DNA of 33,283 nt from Patescibacteria group bacterium (GCA_028692545.1 JAQUXC010000002.1:92082-125364); one strand, 5' to 3'; numbered from the stretch's first letter, positions 1-7,867 are shown. Translations and numbers: made by a program. The notes: a model not told the origin generated them from the sequence alone.

Positions 1-67
1 GTCCCGCAACAAGTGACATAATAAAGGTCCAAATGAATATAAAAGCGATTCTTACATGATTTATCAT
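1..67 (-). CDS. Partial small membrane or secreted peptide (N-terminus only)
   Basis: An ATG at 67 on the minus strand opens 22 codons that run off the left edge. A clear SD, GGAGG, lies a few bases upstream (plus positions 72-76). The peptide begins MINHVRIAF and continues as a hydrophobic stretch rich in I, F, W and V, so it is a signal anchor or single membrane helix. The function is unknown. The strong SD contrasts with the SD-less core genes of the window and resembles the microprotein operon near 8 kb. Confidence 0.5.
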   Translation of the reverse strand, partial: MINHVRIAFIFIWTFIMSLVAG

Positions 68-120
68 GACTTCCTCCATGATTAATATTTTTGTGAATAT
101 TGCATTTAATCACAAAGCAC

Positions 121-160
121 AAAAAAAATCAACTCTGAGCATTAAAACGGCCCAGAGTTG
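121..160 (-). terminator. Rho-independent terminator of the 115-aa gene
   Basis: On the minus strand the arms caactctg (153-160) and cagagttg (130-137) form an 8-bp stem, followed directly by a T tract read from 129-121. It lies just past the stop of the 181-528 gene. Confidence 0.8.
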
Positions 161-180
161 CACTAAAGATAGAAACTTGG

Positions 181-528
181 TTACATAAGCTTGATTGCGT
201 CTTCTCCTAAAAGACAATCAAACCTGTTTTCTAACAAACTGTTAAGTATTTGTTCTGTTTTACAAAAGATTTGTAATTCGCCACAATTCTCTTGGCAAAA
301 ATACTTATAAAACACTAATATTCTCGAAATAAGCGTTTGACACGGCACAGATAGAAGATATATCTGACAAAGGTCAAAAAATTTAGATTTTTCCAAGCAG
401 AGAGAAAAAACACGACTCAAATTTTCTCTTCTAACTTCAATTTGTGAAGATGTATTATCAAAATTTGACAAAAAATCAAATTTCAAAATACACAAATTAC
501 CTTCAAAAAAATAATATATTCCTTGCAT
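181..528 (-). CDS. Hypothetical 115-aa protein, weakly STAS-like
   Basis: This is an intact short gene with a strong SD (AAAGGAGG, six bases before the ATG) and its own terminator downstream. I do not recognise it firmly. The second half alternates beta-like and helical segments and ends with a GELQIF strand and a C-terminal acidic helix. That order recalls STAS/anti-sigma-antagonist domains, but no diagnostic phosphoserine motif is visible. It has six cysteines, unusual for so short a protein, and no membrane segment or signal peptide. It sits in a left-edge cluster with strong SDs and may be part of an acquired island. The STAS idea is a guess from pattern only. Confidence 0.55.
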   Translation of the reverse strand: MQGIYYFFEGNLCILKFDFLSNFDNTSSQIEVRRENLSRVFSLCLEKSKFFDLCQIYLLSVPCQTLISRILVFYKYFCQENCGELQIFCKTEQILNSLLENRFDCLLGEDAIKLM

Positions 529-578
529 TATTTCCTCCTTTTTTTAAAAAATACATTTCTTAAAATAACCTTAATACT

Positions 579-1010
579 TTAGTTAAAAAAAGTAAATACA
601 TCTAATATCTTCCTTTTCCCATTGTAATTATATGAATGTTTCCATGGAGATTTTTTATACCAAGAATTGCTTATTGCTTTTTTATTTCCAATATAAAAAC
701 CTATATGAAAACGGGACTTTTCATCATCTTGTCTTTTTTTCTCCCATACTATCACATCACCTCTCCTAATATCTTCTAGATCTATTTTTTTCCAACCAAA
801 ATCATCCATATCTTTTATAGTATTTCTAACAGTTGCATGAATATTTTTTATCATTCTAAATTTAAATAATACTGAAGAAAGAAAAAAAGCACATGATAAT
901 CGCCCATCTTTTAAAACATCAATTTTATCATTATCTCTCGTAATAAAATAATTCCTATACTTTTTGGATTCAATACTATTTTTTATATCATCTATATAAT
1001 CCTTATTCAT
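579..1010 (-). CDS. NlpC/P60-like cysteine hydrolase domain protein
   Basis: A 143-aa protein that is probably a papain-fold amidase or peptidase. The middle carries a Cys-bearing helix start (LSCAFFLSS). It is followed by a segment typical of NlpC/P60 and CHAP proteins, RRGDVIVWE, and then a strand with the likely catalytic His (FHIGFYIGNKKAISNS). The Cys, GDVIVW and HIGFYIG order is the usual one for this fold. No signal peptide is visible. An upstream TTG could extend it by 14 residues, but the ATG at 1010 (MNKDYIDD) is more plausible because the longer form overlaps the end of the preceding pilin gene. The target could be peptidoglycan or a protein; the exact family is uncertain. Confidence 0.6.
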   Translation of the reverse strand: MNKDYIDDIKNSIESKKYRNYFITRDNDKIDVLKDGRLSCAFFLSSVLFKFRMIKNIHATVRNTIKDMDDFGWKKIDLEDIRRGDVIVWEKKRQDDEKSRFHIGFYIGNKKAISNSWYKKSPWKHSYNYNGKRKILDVFTFFN

Positions 1011-1036
1011 AAAATAATTCTTAACAAATATTCTAA

Positions 1037-1536
1037 TTAATGTATACACCAAGTTGGATCTCCTTGTTTACATTTTTCACGTGTACAACAAAAATATATA
1101 TCATCAGAAAGTACATTTACAGCTTCAAGACTATAAGAACATATACAAATAGGATTTTCATAATATATTATATAACTTTCATCATCTGTTGGTGGTATTG
1201 GGATTGGATTTAAATATAACTCATCTTCATACTTTAAAGGTACATTACCTTTACAAATAGTGGCCCCAAAATTACTAGATATAATACCGTTATCAGAACC
1301 ACAGTTCCAAGCATAGACTTCTTCATCCATTGGATATTCATTATGATCAATATTATATATTTCCAATGTATCAGATATTATTTTTATATCATTAATTCTT
1401 TTTGCATCTCTTGCTTTTTTCTTGCAGAATTAAGTGCAAAAATAGCAAGAGTTGATAGTAGCCCAATAATAGTTATTACTACCAATAACTCAATAAGAGT
1501 AAAACCTTGTTTTTTATCTTTTTTGTATATTTGCAT
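1037..1536 (-). CDS. Type IV pilin-like protein interrupted by a -1 frameshift
   Basis: The first reading frame (1536 to a TAA at 1384-1386, 50 aa) holds the prepilin signature KKQGFTLIELLVVI, with cleavage expected between G and F. The rest of the pilin lies in the -1 frame down to 1037. The join is at AGA AAA AAG (1422-1414), a dnaX-type A AAA AAG heptamer. A -1 slip there gives ...SARKK-ARDAKRIND..., matching the paralog at 14.5 kb, which reads SARMKARDAKRMSD. The shifted product would be about 166 aa with a Cys-containing C-terminal domain ending GDPTWCIH. The gene is a frameshifted pseudogene, a sequencing indel, or a product of programmed frameshifting. It overlaps the upstream membrane-protein gene by 23 bases. 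Confidence 0.75.
1414..1420 (-). other. Slippery heptamer A AAA AAG at the pilin frameshift
   Basis: Read on the minus strand in frame from the ATG at 1536, the heptamer falls as ..A AAA AAG, the same phase as the known dnaX frameshift site. Slipping back one base makes the next codon GCA and enters the open pilin frame. No obvious internal SD precedes it. Confidence 0.5.
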
Positions 1537-1825
1537 TTGCCTTTATCTTACTTTGCATTTCTTGTCTTGTTTTTTCTATCTGTTGTTTTCTCTTTTGACT
1601 ACTATTCCATGCTGATAATGCAAAAGATATTATTATAATCCATCCTACAATAATTATCGCCATATATATCTTTTTTTTCTTGGCTTTTTTAACATCTATA
1701 ATTGAAGATTTGATATACGCATTCTGTTGTCTTCTCTGCACTACTTCGTCAAAAGAATCACTCAAATCTATAGATTGATTTTCATTTTCTTGATTATTCT
1801 GTTCTCCGTAATAATTATTTTCCAT
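1514..1825 (-). CDS. Single-pass membrane protein upstream of pilin
   Basis: 103 aa. Residues 1-50 are polar and rich in N, Q and E. A basic patch (KKAKKKK) is followed by one strong membrane helix (about residues 54-72) and then a charged tail likely to be coiled coil. With the lysine-rich side inside, the Asn/Gln-rich N-terminus would be cytoplasmic and the tail outside. Its 3' end overlaps the start of the pilin gene by 23 bases, so the two are probably co-translated, and it may be a pilus-assembly or accessory protein by association. I do not recognise the family. Confidence 0.6.
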   Translation of the reverse strand: MENNYYGEQNNQENENQSIDLSDSFDEVVQRRQQNAYIKSSIIDVKKAKKKKIYMAIIIVGWIIIISFALSAWNSSQKRKQQIEKTRQEMQSKIKANANIQKR

Positions 1826-1855
1826 ATTTTTGATTTTAAATTATTATTTACATTG

Positions 1856-1861
1856 ATTATA
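1856..1861 (-). promoter_or_regulatory. Extended -10 promoter for the membrane protein-pilin operon
   Basis: The minus strand reads TGCTATAAT, a TGn-extended consensus -10. No good -35 is visible. It abuts the T tract of the tRNA terminator, so one transcript ends where the next begins. The start point should lie near 1849, about 24 bases before the ATG. Confidence 0.5.
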
Positions 1862-1865
1862 GCAT

Positions 1866-1888
1866 AAAAAAAACAGCTATAATAGCTG
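1866..1888 (-). terminator. Terminator of the tRNA-Val/tRNA-Ile transcript
   Basis: Minus strand: cagcta-tta-tagctg (1888-1874) followed by eight T (1873-1866). It lies downstream of tRNA-Ile on the same strand. Confidence 0.75.
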
Positions 1889-1941
1889 ATATAATAATAG
1901 TCACAGTAAATAAGTTAGATTAATTTAAAACAAAATTATTT

Positions 1942-2018
1942 TGGTGGGTGTAGATGGACTTGAACCATCGACCTCGACTTTATAAGAGTCGCGCTCTAAC
2001 CAGCTGAGCTATACACCC
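1942..2018 (-). tRNA. tRNA-Ile with anticodon UAU
   Basis: The minus strand folds into a full cloverleaf. The acceptor GGGTGTA/TACACCC is 7 bp, the discriminator is A, and CCA is encoded. The D arm is GCTC/GAGC, the anticodon stem CGACT/AGTCG and the T arm GATGG/CCATC. The anticodon loop is CTTATAA, giving anticodon UAU, which reads AUA (Ile). Most bacteria read AUA with a CAU tRNA modified by TilS, so a UAU tRNA is uncommon. AUA is a very frequent codon in the genes of this window. Confidence 0.93.
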
Positions 2019-2060
2019 ATAGTATTTTTATTTTAATTTACATTTACTGAAATAACAATT

Positions 2061-2110
2061 CAGCTGCCTGTCCGCCGAAATGCAATAAAGGCGGAAGCTA
2101 TACACCCATA
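2061..2110 (-). repeat. tRNA-Ile 5' fragment interrupted by a hairpin insert
   Basis: Plus-strand cagctg (2061-2066) and agctatacacccata (2096-2110) together reproduce 21 contiguous bases of the nearby tRNA-Ile (2001-2021). They are separated here by 29 bases that contain the inverted repeat tccgcc/ggcgga (2071-2076, 2090-2095). It looks like a partial tRNA copy carrying a GC-rich palindromic insert. It is not a functional tRNA. Confidence 0.65.
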
Positions 2111-2235
2111 ATATAATTCTAAATTTTAAATTATAAATCACAAATTGTAAAGTATAATTCGCAAAGTTGTAATTTAAAATATAAAAAACAATCTATTAAG
2201 CGGGACAAACTCCACACTCTAATATAAACATATTA

Positions 2236-2312
2236 TGGTGGGTCCGAGGGGACTCGAACCTCTGACCTCTACGATGTCAACGTAGCGCTCTAACCAGCTG
2301 AGCTACGAACCC
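2236..2312 (-). tRNA. tRNA-Val with anticodon GAC
   Basis: The minus strand folds as a cloverleaf with acceptor GGGTTCG/CGGACCC (one T-G wobble), D arm GCTC/GAGC and anticodon stem CTACG/CGTAG. The loop TTGACAT gives anticodon GAC. The T arm AGAGG/CCCCT has one A-C mismatch. The discriminator is A and CCA is encoded. It lies between the DHH paralog and tRNA-Ile on the same strand, so it is probably part of one transcript ending at 1866. Confidence 0.93.
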
Positions 2313-2372
2313 ACAAAAAATTTTATTTATCTTATTAAGCAATATTTAGTATATCTAATAAGTAAAGTTTTG

Positions 2373-3512
2373 TTAAATATTTTTTGATATATTTACTTTC
2401 AAAATATCTAATACCTTTTGCCTTACTTCACTTACATCACCTCTTACTTCAAAGCTTAATAAATCACAATTTCCAAGAAAATCATTATTACCAACAAGAC
2501 CACTAACAAGACCTATAGAATCATGTTTATAATTTGAATAAATATAAATTCTTGATAAATCTTCTTTTAAAACTTGAAAAAGAGCGACTACTTCTGCTTG
2601 AGATGCTTTTGATACTATTTCTTCTACAAGATCATCAATCTCAATTTTGTTTTCTTCTGTATCTTCTAGCTCTAAAGTAGACCAAGCTATTTTATAATTC
2701 TGGTCATAATTCAATTCAGATAAAATTTGACCCCAAACTTTCAAAAGAGATATCGATTTTGTTCTATAAATATTTGAAATAATTTTTTCTCTATCGGCGC
2801 CTTGTTCTATCAACTTCCCTGCTATGTCTAATATTCTTGGAGTAACTTTTTGATTACTAAAACCCTTTGTGGCTAAAACCAACCCAGTAAATAAACATTC
2901 TGCAATCTCTTTACTAATTTGTTTTTTATTCAAATACAATAAATTAAATATTTGTTCTGAAATACAGCTTGAACCAATATCTATAAAATTTATTTGACCA
3001 TATCTTTCATTAGAAGCCTCATTATCTATATTTATAACTGGTACTTGCTGAAAAAAGTCTACGTGATTTAAAAATGTTTTACCAATAGACTTTAAGTCTG
3101 GAGAATTAAAAACCAAAATCAAATCATAGTAATTTGCAAAATACACAAGTACATCTTTTGGATCAATCTCAAATGGATTAGAATCCAAAAAAATCTTTAA
3201 TTTATTACCTTCTTCAGTATAATTAATTTCTTTTATTTTTGTCTTTGTGGTATCTACAGAAAAAACTAATCTTCTTAAATGTCTATCTTCAAACTTTGCA
3301 TTTTCTATATTTGGCAAAAAGTTATGTATTTTTTTAGGTTTTTGGGGTAAAATAAAATCAATATTACTTTCATTTTTTTTGCTTATCAAATAATTATAAA
3401 AACCAAGCATTCCTGACAAACAATCTCCAGAATAATTATCTGGAACCGTTAACAAAATACTTTTAGCATTTCTTATTGACTCAAAAATTTGCTGATCAAT
3501 ATCTAAACTCAT
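2373..3512 (-). CDS. Degenerate DHH-family (NrnA-like) pseudoenzyme
   Basis: 379 aa, clearly related in layout to nrnA at 5975-6943. The N-terminus AKSILLTV...GFYNYL aligns with QSILIVTHRNPDGDAIGS...AFYNFL, and INIDNEASNERYGQINF aligns with ANIDHHETNPEYGKINI. The metal ligands are lost: HRNPDGDA is replaced by PDNYSGDC and DHH by DNE. The C-terminal GGGGHKKAAGF of the DHHA1 domain is also absent. It should therefore bind a ligand or partner rather than hydrolyse phosphodiesters. It is divergent from infB, so the two may share regulation. The full-length, uninterrupted frame argues against simple decay. Fold assignment is good; role unknown. Confidence 0.75.
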   Translation of the reverse strand: MSLDIDQQIFESIRNAKSILLTVPDNYSGDCLSGMLGFYNYLISKKNESNIDFILPQKPKKIHNFLPNIENAKFEDRHLRRLVFSVDTTKTKIKEINYTEEGNKLKIFLDSNPFEIDPKDVLVYFANYYDLILVFNSPDLKSIGKTFLNHVDFFQQVPVINIDNEASNERYGQINFIDIGSSCISEQIFNLLYLNKKQISKEIAECLFTGLVLATKGFSNQKVTPRILDIAGKLIEQGADREKIISNIYRTKSISLLKVWGQILSELNYDQNYKIAWSTLELEDTEENKIEIDDLVEEIVSKASQAEVVALFQVLKEDLSRIYIYSNYKHDSIGLVSGLVGNNDFLGNCDLLSFEVRGDVSEVRQKVLDILKVNISKNI

Positions 3513-3543
3513 TATTTTATTTTAATCATTTAAAAAATAGGTA

Positions 3544-3549
3544 TTATAG
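3544..3549 (-). promoter_or_regulatory. Extended -10 promoter of the DHH pseudoenzyme gene
   Basis: Minus-strand TTGCTATAAT has a consensus -10 with an upstream TG and no recognisable -35. The implied start is about 25 bases before the ATG at 3512. Confidence 0.5.
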
Positions 3550-3601
3550 CAATATATGAAATATTTCATAATTAGTCAATAGATATATAATAATATCTAC
3601 C

Positions 3602-3630
3602 TTGACTAAAAACTATAAAACAACTAATAT
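3602..3630 (+). promoter_or_regulatory. Sigma70-type promoter of the infB operon
   Basis: TTGACT (3602-3607), a 17-base spacer, then TAATAT (3625-3630). The expected start near 3637 leaves an 18-base leader with no clear SD before the infB ATG at 3655. Confidence 0.6.
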
Positions 3631-3654
3631 TAGAAACTAACCCTAAAAAATTCA

Positions 3655-5640
3655 ATGAATATAACAGAATTAGCAAGACAATTAAAAACAACAACCTCTG
3701 AACTTTTAGAAATACTACCTAAAATTGGCTTTGATATTGGGGCAAAAGCTATAAAAGTGGACGATTCTTTGGTAGATAAAATAAAATATGCATATAAAGC
3801 TTATCAAAGAAAACTAAAACTTATAGAGGAAGAAGCAAAAATAACTGAAATAAAAATAGAAAATAAAGATGATAAAGTAGAGGTTAAACGTAATAAAAAT
3901 ATTATAGTTTCAAATAATATAATAGTAAGAGATTTGGCTGATAAAATGGAACTCCCTATAAATAAGGTAATGACTGAACTTATAAAAAATGGGGTCATGG
4001 TATCATTAAACTCCACAATTGATTTTGAAACTGCAAGTATAATAGCTGAAGATTTAGGATTCTCTGTAGAAAAAGGAGAAGAAGAACAAAAAGATAGAGA
4101 AATGGAAGAAAAAAATATAAAAGAACTAGAAGCTCTATTATCAAAAGATAAATCTCAAACTAAAAAACCACCAGTTGTAGTGGTTATGGGGCATGTAGAT
4201 CATGGAAAAACTAAACTATTGGATACAATTAGAAAAACAAATGTTATAGACAATGAATCTGGAAATATTACTCAACACATAGGTGCATACAAAGTAAAAT
4301 TAGATGATCGTGAAATAACATTTTTAGATACTCCTGGACATGAGGCTTTTCGTGCAATGAGATCTCGTGGTACAAAAATAGCAGATGTAGCAATAATAGT
4401 AATTGCCGCAGATGAAGGATTAAAACCACAAACAATAGAATCAATAGAATTAGTTCAAAAAGAAGGTGTACCATTTATAATAGCAATAAACAAAATAGAT
4501 AAACCTGAAGCAGATTTAGATAGAGTGAAAAAAGAACTATCTGAAATAAATGTCATACCTGAAGATTGGGGTGGAAAGACAATATGTGTTCCAATATCTG
4601 CAAAAGAAGGCAAAAATATAAAAGAATTATTAGAAATGATTAATCTTGTAGCTGATATGGAAAATTTACAAGCAGACTCGTCTAGAAAAGCAATTGGAAC
4701 AATAATAGAATCTCATATAGATAGAAATCAGGGACCGATAGCTTCTGTATTAGTACAAACAGGCACGCTAAATCTTGGTGATGAATTCGTAGCTGGAAAT
4801 ACACATGGAAAAGTAAGGGCAATGGTTGATCATTTAGGACAAAAAATTGAACATGCTACCCCATCAACACCTGTTCAAATTTTAGGATTTAAAAATGCAC
4901 CTGAAGTAGGAGATGTTTTTAATGCAGATATGTCTCAAAATGAATTAAAAGATATAAGAAAACAAAATACATATCAAATCAACAAAACACAAATGTCTTC
5001 TGAAAAAGGTAAGTGTGGTGAAGAATCAGAAAATAAAAGTTCTTTAAATATAATATTAAAATCAGATTTTATAGGATCTCAAGAAGCTATAATGGAGGCA
5101 ATAAATAAACTTGGAAATATTGAAACAAAAGTAAAAATTGTAAAAACTGGTCTTGGAAATATAAATGATAAAGATATTTTTGATGCTGATGCTACAAAAT
5201 CTATCATACTAGGATTTCATATAAAAATAGATCAAAATGCCGAACTTATTGCAAAAGAAAAATGCGTAGAAATAAAAAATTACAAAATAATATATAAAAT
5301 GTTAGAAGACTTGGAAGAAAAAATAAAATCAATGAAATCAGAAGAAACAATAAGAGAACAAATTGGTGAACTATTAATCCTAGCAATATTTAGAGTAATG
5401 CCAAATGGAATAATTATAGGTGGAAAAATACAAAAAGGAAAAATAACAAAAGACTCAATTGCAAAAGTTATAAGAAATAATAACTTTATAACTACTGGTA
5501 AAATAAAAAGTCTCCAAAGTGGTAAACAAAATGTAAATGAAGTGGTAGAAGGACAAGAATGTGGATTAGAATTTTCAGGAGAAACAACAATAAAAGAAGG
5601 TGATATTTTAGAAATATATAATGAAAGAATAATAAATTAA
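3655..5640 (+). CDS. infB: Translation initiation factor IF-2
   Basis: This GTPase brings fMet-tRNA to the 30S subunit and promotes subunit joining. At 661 aa it is short, because the N-terminal extension is reduced to two IF2_N-like segments (about residues 1-55 and 80-130) plus a charged linker. The G domain shows GHVDHGKT (about 178-185), DTPGHEAF (about 225) and NKID (about 278). Domains II and III and the C-terminal fMet-tRNA-binding domain follow, ending GDILEIYNERIIN. Its TAA is immediately followed by the rbfA ATG (zero spacing), and nrnA follows, so the three form one operon. The start has no SD and fits the promoter at 3602-3630. Confidence 0.97.
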   Translation: MNITELARQLKTTTSELLEILPKIGFDIGAKAIKVDDSLVDKIKYAYKAYQRKLKLIEEEAKITEIKIENKDDKVEVKRNKNIIVSNNIIVRDLADKMELPINKVMTELIKNGVMVSLNSTIDFETASIIAEDLGFSVEKGEEEQKDREMEEKNIKELEALLSKDKSQTKKPPVVVVMGHVDHGKTKLLDTIRKTNVIDNESGNITQHIGAYKVKLDDREITFLDTPGHEAFRAMRSRGTKIADVAIIVIAADEGLKPQTIESIELVQKEGVPFIIAINKIDKPEADLDRVKKELSEINVIPEDWGGKTICVPISAKEGKNIKELLEMINLVADMENLQADSSRKAIGTIIESHIDRNQGPIASVLVQTGTLNLGDEFVAGNTHGKVRAMVDHLGQKIEHATPSTPVQILGFKNAPEVGDVFNADMSQNELKDIRKQNTYQINKTQMSSEKGKCGEESENKSSLNIILKSDFIGSQEAIMEAINKLGNIETKVKIVKTGLGNINDKDIFDADATKSIILGFHIKIDQNAELIAKEKCVEIKNYKIIYKMLEDLEEKIKSMKSEETIREQIGELLILAIFRVMPNGIIIGGKIQKGKITKDSIAKVIRNNNFITTGKIKSLQSGKQNVNEVVEGQECGLEFSGETTIKEGDILEIYNERIIN

Positions 5641-5973
5641 ATGAGTATAAGATGTGAGCAGGTATCAAATGAAATTAAACATTTATTATCAGAAATAATA
5701 ATAAAATATGTTGAAACAGTTGATTACCTCATAACCATTACAAATGTAGAAATAAGTCCTGATTTAAAATATGCAAAAGCATTTATTACTATAATTCCTG
5801 AAAATAAAAGTGGTAGCGCGCTAAATCAATTAAAAAAAAGTTATGGACTTATACAGAAACACTTAAAATCCAAAATAAGATTTTATACAATACCAAAAAT
5901 AACTTTTAATATAGACGAGGGCGATAAAAAAAGAAGAGAAATAAATGATGCATTAGATTCAATAAATAAATAA
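5641..5973 (+). CDS. rbfA: 30S ribosome-binding factor A
   Basis: 110 aa, normal for RbfA, which binds immature 30S subunits near the 5' helix of 16S rRNA during late maturation. It has the single KH-like fold pattern: an N-terminal helix (VSNEIKHLLSEII), the strand ITITNVEISPDLKYAKAFI, and RFYTIPKITFNIDEGDK near the end. It starts directly after the infB stop and ends one base before the nrnA start, so translation is probably coupled. The infB-rbfA order is widely conserved in bacteria. Confidence 0.95.
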   Translation: MSIRCEQVSNEIKHLLSEIIIKYVETVDYLITITNVEISPDLKYAKAFITIIPENKSGSALNQLKKSYGLIQKHLKSKIRFYTIPKITFNIDEGDKKRREINDALDSINK

Positions 5974-5974
5974 A

Positions 5975-6943
5975 ATGTTGGTCCAGGAAGCGAAAGAATT
6001 GTATACAGCAATTTCGCAATCACAAAGTATACTTATAGTTACACACAGGAATCCAGATGGAGACGCAATAGGAAGCAGTCTCGCTTTTTATAATTTCTTA
6101 AAATCTATAAATAAAAACGTGAAATGTTTTTGTAAAGATACTTCAACAGAAAATTTTAATTATCTAGAAAATATAGAACAAATACAAAGTGATATTTCAA
6201 TACTAAACGAAAAATATGAACTTTGTTTAATTGTGGATTGTGGAGATTTGAGCATGACCAAAATAAATGATATTTTAGAAAATAAAAATTTTGAATTTGG
6301 TATAGCAAATATAGATCATCACGAAACAAATCCAGAATATGGGAAAATAAATATAGTAATAAAAAATGCGTCCTCTACTTCAGAAATTATATATTTATTA
6401 CTAAACTCATGGAAGATAAATATAGACCCTAAAATAGCAACAAATCTTATAACCGGAATAATTACAGATACTAATAATTTTACAAATGGAGGAACGACAA
6501 AACAATCAATAGAAATATCTTCTAGATTGCTTAGCATAGGCGCAAATATAGGAGACGTTTTGAAAGCCCATGTTTACAATAAAACTATAAATATTCTAAA
6601 ATTATGGGGTATAATATTAAAGAGAATGATATTTTCAGAAAAACTATCAATGGTAAATACGGTACTATTTGATACAGATTTAGAAAATCTAAATTTAGAA
6701 AAAGATGCAGCAGAGGGTGTATCAAATTATTTAAACAATTTATCAAAAGATATAAAATTTAGTTTATTACTAAAAGATGATAATCGTGGCACTGTAAGAG
6801 GAAGTTTTAGAACAACAAGAGACGATATTGATGTATCAAAAATAGCAAAAACATTTGGTGGTGGTGGACATAAAAAAGCAGCTGGTTTTGAAACTAGTGG
6901 CCATGTAGAACTCAAAAATAATATTTGGCAAATAGTAAAGTAA
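5975..6943 (+). CDS. nrnA: DHH/DHHA1 phosphoesterase, NrnA-type nano-RNase/pAp phosphatase
   Basis: 322 aa, normal for the family. NrnA degrades 2-5-nt RNAs and can dephosphorylate pAp. All signature motifs are present: THRNPDGDAIGSS (about 23-35), VDCGD (about 88-92), NIDHHETN (about 112-119), a conserved ITGIITDTNNF and the C-terminal GGGGHKKAAGF (about 294-304) of DHHA1. It is the third gene of infB-rbfA-nrnA, an order seen in many Gram-positives. The window also holds a catalytically degenerate relative (2373-3512), so the pair may have divided functions. Confidence 0.9.
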   Translation: MLVQEAKELYTAISQSQSILIVTHRNPDGDAIGSSLAFYNFLKSINKNVKCFCKDTSTENFNYLENIEQIQSDISILNEKYELCLIVDCGDLSMTKINDILENKNFEFGIANIDHHETNPEYGKINIVIKNASSTSEIIYLLLNSWKINIDPKIATNLITGIITDTNNFTNGGTTKQSIEISSRLLSIGANIGDVLKAHVYNKTINILKLWGIILKRMIFSEKLSMVNTVLFDTDLENLNLEKDAAEGVSNYLNNLSKDIKFSLLLKDDNRGTVRGSFRTTRDDIDVSKIAKTFGGGGHKKAAGFETSGHVELKNNIWQIVK

Positions 6944-7071
6944 TACCAATCATACTAATTTCATTTGTATAATTAGTAAAATTCGTATATTAGTATTATA
7001 TATAAATAAAGTTAATAATATAAACTAAAAATCCACCACAAATTTGGTAGGATAGAAGGAACAATAATAAT

Positions 7072-7647
7072 ATGTTTTTAATACCAACGGTTATAGAAAA
7101 ATCAAATCAGGGTGAAAGAGCTTATGATATTTATTCTCGCCTTCTAAAAGAAAGAATAATATTTCTTGGCTCTCCTATAAATGACGCAGTAGCAAATACA
7201 ATAATAGCTCAGTTATTATTTCTAGAATCAGAAAATCCAAAAAAAGATATCAAACTATATATAAATTCTCCTGGCGGAAGTGTAACAGATGGTCTAGCAA
7301 TTTATGACACAATGCAATATATAAAATGTGATGTCTCAACAATAGCAGTTGGCATGGCAGCTTCAATGGCTGCAGTTTTGCTTTGTGCTGGAGCTCCAAA
7401 TAAAAGACTTGCGCTTCCAAATGCAGAAATATTACTCCACCAAGTAATGGGTGGGGCTGAGGGACAAGCAACTGATATAAAAATAAAGGCCGAACAAATT
7501 CTAAAAATAAAAGAAAAATTAAATAAAATTTTAGCAAAGCATACAGGACAAGATATCAAAAAAATAGAAAGAGATTCTGACAGAGATTATTATTTAAACA
7601 CACAAGACGCAATGAAATATGGACTTATTGATAAAATTATAAAATAA
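7072..7647 (+). CDS. clpP: ATP-dependent Clp protease proteolytic subunit
   Basis: 191 aa, the usual length for this serine protease that forms a two-ring tetradecamer and works with a ClpX/ClpA/ClpC unfoldase. The catalytic triad is Ser98 (GMAASMA), His123 (LLHQVMGG) and Asp172 (SDRDYY), and the oxyanion segment [14 protein letters not shown] is intact. It has a modest SD (GAAGGA). No partner ATPase is adjacent in the window. It seems to be transcribed alone, and repeats and a terminator lie downstream. Confidence 0.97.
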   Translation: MFLIPTVIEKSNQGERAYDIYSRLLKERIIFLGSPINDAVANTIIAQLLFLESENPKKDIKLYINSPGGSVTDGLAIYDTMQYIKCDVSTIAVGMAASMAAVLLCAGAPNKRLALPNAEILLHQVMGGAEGQATDIKIKAEQILKIKEKLNKILAKHTGQDIKKIERDSDRDYYLNTQDAMKYGLIDKIIK

Positions 7648-7659
7648 TACTTAGTCACT

Positions 7660-7795
7660 TCGACTGAAGTCAAACTGAAGCTTTAGCGAAAGTTGACGGA
7701 GCGGAGAAGTCTCGAAATTTTTATATTATATAAAAAATGCTGAATGCGAGGTTTCTCGACTCGCCCCGCTTAGCGGGACTTCGCTCGAAACGACA
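7660..7795. repeat. Dispersed GC-rich palindromic repeat region after clpP
   Basis: A 275-base gap between clpP and the microprotein operon holds no gene. It contains several short inverted repeats that stand out from the AT-rich background: cgaggtttctcg (7747-7758), cccgcttagcggg (7765-7777), and gtttc/gaaac closing 7751-7791. The left half carries related words (ctttagcgaaag, gcggagaagtctcga). The string cgcttagcggg recurs in the terminator at 7868-7900. This is the look of a dispersed intergenic repeat family. Confidence 0.55.
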
Positions 7796-7867
7796 AACAA
7801 AAAAACTCAATGATAAACAAAAAATAAAAATGGATTTTAAAAAATTAAAATAAAATTACACAAAAAC

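Noticed and set aside
1343-1615. 90-aa plus-strand ORF
   Set aside because: It is antisense to the pilin and membrane protein genes, with no SD or promoter.
6953-6990. Terminator after nrnA
   Set aside because: tactaatt/aattagta can pair but has no T tract after it; left uncalled.
7250-7559. Long minus-strand ORFs inside clpP (95 and 85 aa)
   Set aside because: They are shadows of a gene with complete catalytic residues on the plus strand.
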